This document shows positions 6,989 through 10,664 of a stretch of DNA of 10,664 nt, in pieces; within the stretch, counting starts at the first letter, position 1; each line of letters starts with the position of its first letter. The notes under the pieces were generated by a model. It had not been told where the DNA came from. It ran no database searches and was given only the letters and a program-made list of their open reading frames with translations. A program made the position numbers and the translations under genes. Source of the DNA: an uncultured Bacteroidales bacterium (GTDB lineage: Bacteria; Bacteroidota; Bacteroidia; Bacteroidales; F082); assembly GCA_937926515.1 (NCBI GenBank), contig CALAZZ010000168.1:1-10664 (forward strand), in the 5' to 3' direction.

Positions 6989-8191
6989 CTATACTTTAGA
7001 TGGACTGTACACTGTCCAGTTATTATTATCCAGGTATAGTTTAAAGATGTTGAGATGTTCCTGCTCCCTGAGTTTGAAGATAGCTACTCCAATCACATCT
7101 CCCGAATCTTTATAACGTTTTATTATTTGGCCTGGTCTATAATAAATGTGCTTCTCTTCAATGCATGAATGAAGCTTATCAGGTATATCTATACCAACAA
7201 ACAAGCCGTCATTCTCAGCATGCAAAATAACCTGGGTGTAATGTTCCAAAATAATTTTTGTATTTAAAGGTATGATTTTTTCATTTATTAATGCATCAAT
7301 ATTCGCCTTCACTAGATCAAATCCTGTTGCATGCTTCATAAGCTGAGGCATAAAGTTCCCTCCGTTGCGTGCACCTATTTCAAGAATATACAAATGATCA
7401 TGCTTGTCGCGGATAATCTCAATGTTAAGACCACCAGTGTTGAAACCAACTTTTTCAATTGCTGATTTTACGAGTTGATGGGCTTCATTCATGATATCTT
7501 TATGGCAGATGCTTGGCACGATAGTGGAGTAAGGTATAAGATTATTAGAGGGACTAAATACCTGGTCGCCTAATAGTATAAAAACAATTTCACCATTAAG
7601 CACAAATCCCTCCCCATGAATTTGAGGTCCTTTTCGCTCAATGAATTCTTCAACAATTACATGTTTCGATCTAGAATACTTCATTGCCAGGGGAAAGTTT
7701 TTTTTAAGGTCTTCTATATTATTCACTAAACTAATCCCCTTACTACCACTCGAATCTACTGGTTTCAGTATGGCTTTACCTCCAGGATACTTGGTTGTTA
7801 AATCTTCTAATACCTCAGAGCCAAAATACCAAGGGGTCTTAAAACCGTTCTCTTTTAAGAAAGTTCTAAACAATAATTTGTCGGATAATGTCATTACGGC
7901 CTTGTATGAGCTGCCAACCAACCTCATTTTCTCCGACACATAGGCTGCTGTTGGTGCTGCAGGATCAGATGCGTAAGCAGATATGGCATCAATTTTAATT
8001 TTTTTTGAAAGCTCAAGTATCCTTTCCTTATCAACTGTACTTATATTGTAATACTCGTCCGATATTTTATGTCCCGGATTAGATGGGAGATAATCTGCCG
8101 TGATTACTTTTAATCCAATTGATTTGGCATATTTTATTGCAGGAAGTTGTGAATGTGCACCCCCAAGAAATAATATCTTCTTTCTCTTCAT
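6989..8191 (-). CDS. ATP-grasp ligase A
   Basis: A 400-residue ATP-grasp carboxylate-amine ligase. The pre-ATP-grasp domain (4-90) starts ILFLGGAHSQLPAIKYAKS, with ADYLPSNPGHK at 32-42. The ATP-grasp core shows ILKPVDSSGSKG at 141-152, HVIVEEFI at 177-184, a GEGFVLNGE strand near 193-201, NIEII at 256-260, and the metal-binding loop EIGARNGG at 271-278, all in canonical form. A C-terminal domain (about 310-400) contains YYRPGQIIKRY at 350-360. ATG at 8191 is the only sensible start, because an in-frame stop lies four codons upstream. It starts one base after the stop of a decayed aminotransferase gene, so it was probably once the second gene of a longer operon and coupled to that gene. It is now the first intact gene, and its promoter is not obvious. 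Product likely an amide or peptide bond on an amino sugar or amino acid (inference). Confidence 0.87.
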   Translation of the reverse strand: MKRKKILFLGGAHSQLPAIKYAKSIGLKVITADYLPSNPGHKISDEYYNISTVDKERILELSKKIKIDAISAYASDPAAPTAAYVSEKMRLVGSSYKAVMTLSDKLLFRTFLKENGFKTPWYFGSEVLEDLTTKYPGGKAILKPVDSSGSKGISLVNNIEDLKKNFPLAMKYSRSKHVIVEEFIERKGPQIHGEGFVLNGEIVFILLGDQVFSPSNNLIPYSTIVPSICHKDIMNEAHQLVKSAIEKVGFNTGGLNIEIIRDKHDHLYILEIGARNGGNFMPQLMKHATGFDLVKANIDALINEKIIPLNTKIILEHYTQVILHAENDGLFVGIDIPDKLHSCIEEKHIYYRPGQIIKRYKDSGDVIGVAIFKLREQEHLNIFKLYLDNNNWTVYSPSKV

Positions 8192-8192
8192 C

Positions 8193-8276
8193 TTACAAAT
8201 TCATCGTATTGCATATTCTGTTAATTTCATTGTGCTTCAAATCCGGATACAGCGGCAAACATATCACTTTTTTTGT
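8193..8276 (-). pseudogene. 3' remnant of a DegT/DnrJ/EryC1 aminotransferase gene
   Basis: Only the last 27 codons and the TAA remain. The frame reads TKK then VICLPLYPDLKHNEINRI and ends CNTMNL. The pattern (V/L)xCLPLYPxLxxxEIxxI is the characteristic C-terminal end of DegT-type aminotransferases. An in-frame TGA lies just upstream at 8277-8279, where the sequence changes abruptly into repeat DNA, and no other part of the gene is present. The stop is one base before the ATG of ATP-grasp A, the tight spacing of a true operon neighbour. I infer that an intact aminotransferase gene once stood here and was cut off by rearrangement. Confidence 0.72.
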
Positions 8277-8299
8277 TCAGCGTTTTGTGTTCTTCACTT

Positions 8300-8331
8300 C
8301 GACTCATTTCGACTTCGCTCAATGCGAGTCG
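8300..8331. repeat. short palindromic repeat-like element
   Basis: CGACTCATT at 8300-8308 pairs with AATGCGAGTCG at 8321-8331, leaving a 2-base bulge and a 12-base loop that contains CGACTTCGCTC. Similar sequences containing the string GACTTCGCTC are common dispersed intergenic repeats in Bacteroidetes (from memory). It interrupts heptamer-like units on both sides. It is GC-richer than its surroundings. Function unknown. Confidence 0.55.
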
Positions 8332-8366
8332 CTCGGTGTGAATGTTCTTTGTTTGGGCCTGCGGCG

Positions 8367-8450
8367 GTTCGTTGTTTTTTGTTTTGTGTTTTGTGTTTTT
8401 TGTTTTGTGTTCTGTGTTTTGTGTTTTGTGTTTTTTGTTTTTTGTTCGTT
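8367..8450. repeat. heptamer microsatellite, 12 units
   Basis: Twelve uninterrupted 7-bp units begin with GTT and are mostly GTTTTGT, GTTTTTT or, at both ends, GTTCGTT, with one GTTCTGT. The order is A B C C B C D C C B B A, where A is GTTCGTT, B GTTTTTT, C GTTTTGT and D GTTCTGT. The copy number is likely unstable through slippage. It lies between cysC and the operon, 176 bp upstream of the ATG of ATP-grasp A. Confidence 0.9.
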
Positions 8451-8498
8451 GTTTACCCTGTGAAATGCGAGGCACGAGCTATTTAACGGGGTTTTTTG

Positions 8499-9113
8499 TT
8501 ATTTATCTTTATATGTTATGATTGGCAGGATGTAGTCGAGGCATTTTGTTATGCAGTCCTTCACCGTCATGGTATCTGTATTTAATATAATATCAGGGTT
8601 TTCGGGGGGTTCAAAGGGGCTGCTGATGCCGGTGAAATCACTGATGAGTCCCTTGCGTGCTTTCTGGTAAAGGCCTTTAACGTCGCGCTGCTCGCATACT
8701 TCCACAGGTGAATCAACAAACACTTCGATCATGTTGTGCCGTCCGATGATGTGATAGGCCACCTCGCGTATCTTTTTGGTGGGGCTGATAAAGCTGTTGA
8801 TGCAAATGACCCCGCAATTGAGGAAGAGCCTGGATACCTCAGCAATGCGCCGGATGTTTTCGAAACGGTCATCCTGACTAAAAGATAAGTTGTTGTTGAT
8901 GCCTGACCGGACGTTGTCGCCATCAAGCACCTGTGTGAAGAACCCGCGCTTGCCGAGTTCATGTTCCAATTGCATTGCTATGGTGGTTTTTCCGGCACCG
9001 CTAAGGCCTGTCATCCAAATGACGCGGGCATTTTGCTTTAAAAAACGTTCTTTTTCTTCGCGCGAGCGTATCTCACTGAATACAGGGTGTATGTTTTCCT
9101 TGTTTGTTGTCAC
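8499..9113 (-). CDS. cysC: adenylylsulfate (APS) kinase
   Basis: A complete 204-residue APS kinase, which phosphorylates adenylylsulfate with ATP to give PAPS, the donor for sulfation or for sulfate reduction. It has the P-loop GLSGAGKT at 36-43, DGDNVR at 64-69, the GINNNLSFS segment at 71-79, FISP at 108-111 with the conserved serine, DVKGLYQKAR at 144-153 and DFTGISSPFEPPENP at 159-173. Length and motifs are typical of stand-alone Bacteroidetes CysC. The start is a GTG at 9113; an in-frame stop six codons upstream and the lack of any earlier ATG leave little choice, and the N-terminus ENIHPVF fits relatives. Its GC content is visibly higher than that of the operon downstream. No cysD, cysN, sulfotransferase or sulfate transporter gene is next to it in this window. 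Confidence 0.95.
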   Translation of the reverse strand: MTTNKENIHPVFSEIRSREEKERFLKQNARVIWMTGLSGAGKTTIAMQLEHELGKRGFFTQVLDGDNVRSGINNNLSFSQDDRFENIRRIAEVSRLFLNCGVICINSFISPTKKIREVAYHIIGRHNMIEVFVDSPVEVCEQRDVKGLYQKARKGLISDFTGISSPFEPPENPDIILNTDTMTVKDCITKCLDYILPIITYKDK

Positions 9114-9166
9114 TGTTCTGAATTTAATTTAATTTCAATGCCTACATAGTGTTGATTGTTATTTTT

Positions 9167-9783
9167 GCCACTAAAACACGAAAGCACGAAAGGTTTTATA
9201 GCGAACTGAATATTTTAGGTTTATGCGTACTGCCTTTAGTGAGCTTTAGTGTTTTGGTGCTTTTGTGGCTTCCCATGAGTTTATTATTGCCACTAAAACA
9301 CGAAAGCACGAAAGGTTTTATAGCGAACTGAATATTTTAGGTTTATGCGTACTGCCTTTAGTGAGCTTTAGTGTTTTGGTGCTTTTGTGGCTTCCCATGA
9401 GTTTTTATAGCCACTAAAACACGAAAGCACGAAAGGTTTTATAGCGAACTGAATGTCTAAGGTTTCTGTGTACTCCCTTTAGTGTTTTGGTGCTTTTGTG
9501 GCTTCCTAAGAGTTTTATTAGCCACTAAAACACGAAAGCACGAAAGGTATTTATAATGAGCTGAATGCATAAGGTTTCTGTGTACTCCCTTTAGTGAGCT
9601 TTAGTGTTTTGGTGCTTTTGTGGCTTCCTATGAGTTTTATTTGCCACTAAAACACGAAGGCACGAAAGGTTTTATTGTGAACTGAATATTTTAGGTTTCT
9701 GTGTACTGCCTTTAGTGAGCTTTAGTGTTTTGGTGCTTTTGTGGCTTTCTATGAGTTTTTTTGCCACTAAAACACGAAGGCAC
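9167..9783. repeat. array of five ~120-bp units with inverted-repeat arms, plus partial sixth
   Basis: Units start at 9167, 9289, 9410, 9521, 9643 and 9763 (periods 122, 121, 111, 122 and 120); the sixth stops after 21 bp. Each full unit begins with GCCACTAAAACACGAA and ends near TTTAGTGTTTTGGTGCTTTT followed by GTGGC. These arms are imperfect reverse complements (about 20 of 25 positions), so each unit can fold into a long stem-loop with a loop of roughly 50-60 bases. Units 1 and 2 are identical over more than 110 bases, which points to recent duplication. Unit 3 lacks 10 bp (GAGCTTTAGT) between short TTTAGT direct repeats, accounting for its 111-bp length. The bases 9114-9166, between the array and the cysC start, and 9784-9803, between the array and the next gene, show nothing else I can name. 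There is no spacer diversity, so it is not CRISPR. Confidence 0.95.
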
Positions 9784-9803
9784 TAACTGGCAAGTATGAT
9801 TGC

Positions 9804-10196
9804 TTATAACACAAAACGTTTAATTCCACTTCCTATATTTACAACGTTAAAGTTAATTAGGTAACCAAGCCTTTTATTTGTTAATTTGAGATGACTCAAT
9901 ACTTGAGCTTCCCATACTGGGTTTACCAAATCTACAGCTTTAATTTCGCAAATGATGCTCTCTTCAACCAGAACATCTAATCTCAGTCCTTCGTCGAAGA
10001 CTAAACCATCATAGACTATTGGAATATCTAGCTGTCGTTTAAATTTTAAACCTCTTTTATTCAATTCGTAGCATAAACAAACCTCATAAACTTTTTCCAA
10101 CAGCCCCGGTCCAAGTGATTTATGAACATGATAGGCAGCATCGACTATCTTCTTTCCAATTTCTTCAAGTTCTATTGGTATTGGATCATATTCCAT
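9804..10196 (-). CDS. GxxExxY family protein (PD-(D/E)XK-like)
   Basis: A complete 130-residue protein of the GxxExxY family (Pfam PDDEXK_3 group), close to the usual 120-135 residues. The signature is SLGPGLLEKVYE at 27-38, with G31, E34 and Y37. The nuclease-like core follows as RLDVLVEESIICEIKAV, with D74 and the E84-I-K86 triplet in the PD-(D/E)XK arrangement, then a conserved helix with EAQVLSHLKL near 96-105 and the strand LGYLINF at 110-116. All expected catalytic-type residues are present, so the gene is probably functional. The biological role of the family is not established. ATG at 10196 is the natural start. The palindromic repeat array ends 20 bp after its stop codon, while the upstream side (10197-10267) is a 71-bp AT-rich gap without a recognisable promoter. 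Confidence 0.93.
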   Translation of the reverse strand: MEYDPIPIELEEIGKKIVDAAYHVHKSLGPGLLEKVYEVCLCYELNKRGLKFKRQLDIPIVYDGLVFDEGLRLDVLVEESIICEIKAVDLVNPVWEAQVLSHLKLTNKRLGYLINFNVVNIGSGIKRFVL

Positions 10197-10267
10197 TTTA
10201 AATGATTTTGTGTTGCAGTTTTTTTTTGGCTTACTTCTCTTTTACCTAAATATCAATTTTAGAATAA

Positions 10268-10447
10268 TTATTTTGGCGTGATCACCTTAACAATTGCATG
10301 CAATTGATCTGTTGTTAGTTCAGGAAACAGTGGCAAACAGATTACCCTTTCCGTAATCATTTCTGCTATCGGAAGTTTCCCGGGCAAAGCCGATTCCAGC
10401 TCGCGATAGGTTGGGAACTGGTTTATTCTTTTTGTATTTTTTTTGAA
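10268..10447 (-). pseudogene. 3' remnant of a second DegT/DnrJ/EryC1 aminotransferase gene
   Basis: Sixty codons in one frame directly follow the TGA of the upstream regulator gene and end at TAA 10268-10270. The readable end is ALPGKLPIAEMITERVICLP then LFPELTTDQLHAIVKV, the typical DegT C-terminus (P-V/I-A-E-x-x-x-x-x-V-L/I-x-L-P-x-x-P-E-L-T). The first ten residues are lysine/asparagine-rich from A-runs and may be junk. There is no start codon before the methionine inside AEMITERV. It differs from the remnant at 8193-8276 in sequence (21 of 26 bases match over the VICLPL region), so the two come from different genes. Confidence 0.78.
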
Positions 10448-10664
10448 TCATTTCTCAATAATTTTCCAGTGGCCGCCTTTTGCGGGGCCGATGCGTTTCA
10501 GGATGCCCATCTCTTTTAATTTGGCCATATTTTCCTGTACCTTGCGCTGCGAAATACCAATAGATTTGCCAATTTCGTAAGCAGTAATATAATTGTCCTC
10601 TCTGACTAATTCAATGATCTGCTTTTGGTTTTCTGAAAGGTTTTCTACGACCTTTTCTACGACC
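10448..10664 (-). CDS. C-terminal winged-helix end of a probable AlbA_2/RecG-like regulator (5' end outside window)
   Basis: The frame enters from the right edge and ends in TGA at 10448-10450, giving 71 visible residues. After a short VVEKVVEN linker it reads a helix-turn-helix: SENQKQIIELVRED, then YITAYEIGKSIGISQRKVQE, then NMAKLKEMGILKRIG and a wing ending GGHWKIIEK. This arrangement, a VVEK-type linker followed by a winged helix with a final KGGxW, is typical of the C-termini of large proteins with an N-terminal AlbA_2 (Schlafen-like) domain annotated as transcriptional regulators or RecG-like proteins. The identity of the missing part is inference. A stand-alone MarR- or DeoR-like regulator is less likely because the linker precedes the helix-turn-helix. 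Confidence 0.68.
   Translation of the reverse strand, partial: VVEKVVENLSENQKQIIELVREDNYITAYEIGKSIGISQRKVQENMAKLKEMGILKRIGPAKGGHWKIIEK
10641..10664. repeat. 12-bp tandem duplication within the regulator linker
   Basis: TTTTCTACGACC occurs twice in a row on the plus strand up to the window edge. On the coding strand it encodes repeats of VVEK/VVEN, so copy changes stay in frame and alter linker length. More copies may lie beyond the window. Confidence 0.85.

Larger units (their letters stand above)
8192..8498. other. intergenic patchwork between cysC and the operon
   Basis: This 307-bp stretch has no intact gene. From low to high coordinates it contains the tail of a broken aminotransferase gene (8193-8276), two 7-bp units resembling the microsatellite (8282-8295), a short palindromic element (about 8296-8343), further related 7-bp units (8344-8357), a 12-unit heptamer microsatellite (8367-8450), and 48 bp of plain sequence before the cysC stop. 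Open frames across it on both strands are K/T/N-rich or F/C/V-rich products of the low-complexity DNA and look non-coding. I found no convincing rho-independent terminator after cysC and no good Bacteroidetes promoter (TTTG ... TAnnTTTG) for the operon. Confidence 0.6.

Noticed and set aside
8257..8264. Bacteroidetes -7 promoter box TATGTTTG on the minus strand
   Set aside because: It is part of the conserved ICLPL codons of the aminotransferase remnant and has no TTTG box at the expected distance upstream.
8227..8475. 82-residue K/T/N-rich protein on the minus strand
   Set aside because: It is a translation of the heptamer microsatellite and palindromic element, and it reads the aminotransferase remnant in the wrong frame.
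8100..8486. Phenylalanine/cysteine-rich plus-strand proteins resembling membrane segments
   Set aside because: The hydrophobic run comes from GTTTTGT repeats. The frames also run antisense through the start of the ATP-grasp A gene and have no supporting features.
9149..9331. 60-residue plus-strand protein
   Set aside because: It lies wholly in the repeat units and shows no domain or ribosome binding site.
9167..9783. CRISPR array
   Set aside because: The whole ~120-bp unit repeats, including what would be spacers, and the period is far too long. No cas gene is present.
8193..10447. Insertion of the cysC-repeat-GxxExxY block into a single aminotransferase gene
   Set aside because: Both pieces are C-terminal tails of different sequence, not the two halves of one gene, and no target duplication is visible.

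Overview
The window looks like part of a surface-polysaccharide (capsule or O-antigen type) locus from an AT-rich member of the Bacteroidetes. Reasons are the low GC of most genes, the closest remembered match of the APS kinase (Bacteroides-type CysC), weak ribosome binding sites, and intergenic repeats of a kind common in that phylum. All recognisable genes lie on the minus strand, so transcription runs from the high coordinates to the low ones. No phage, plasmid, tRNA, rRNA or CRISPR signal was found.

Region 1-8191 is one tightly packed, co-directional operon. In transcription order it encodes: ATP-grasp ligase A (8191-6989); a short DegT-like PLP aminotransferase (6982-6014); ATP-grasp ligase B (6027-4744); an extended-SDR sugar epimerase/dehydratase (4751-3807); a fused LicC-like nucleotidyltransferase and HisC/CobD-like PLP enzyme (3819-1990); an ornithine cyclodeaminase/mu-crystallin family dehydrogenase (1941-997); and a Rossmann plus GINT1-like beta-propeller protein that runs off the left edge (984-1). 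Several junctions overlap by 8-14 bp or are separated by only 6-12 bp. Together the set looks like a tailoring module: it could make an amino sugar or amino-acid building block, activate an amino-alcohol phosphate or aminophosphonate as an NDP (probably CDP) derivative, and join carboxylates to amines. The substrates cannot be read from the sequence.

Region 8192-10664 is a patchwork boundary. It holds two different decayed 3' ends of DegT/DnrJ/EryC1 aminotransferase genes (8193-8276 and 10268-10447). These bracket a GC-richer intact adenylylsulfate kinase gene (cysC, 8499-9113), a 7-bp microsatellite (8367-8450), a small palindromic element (about 8300-8331), an array of five ~120-bp inverted-repeat-containing units plus a partial sixth (9167-9783), and a GxxExxY-family gene (9804-10196). 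The right edge holds the C-terminal winged-helix end of a probable AlbA_2/RecG-like regulator. This reads as a locus end where sugar-gene cassettes have been exchanged and repeats have accumulated.

The most interesting items are the fused nucleotidyltransferase-PLP enzyme within a two-ATP-grasp operon, the palindromic array next to the GxxExxY gene, and the two aminotransferase tails as likely recombination scars.
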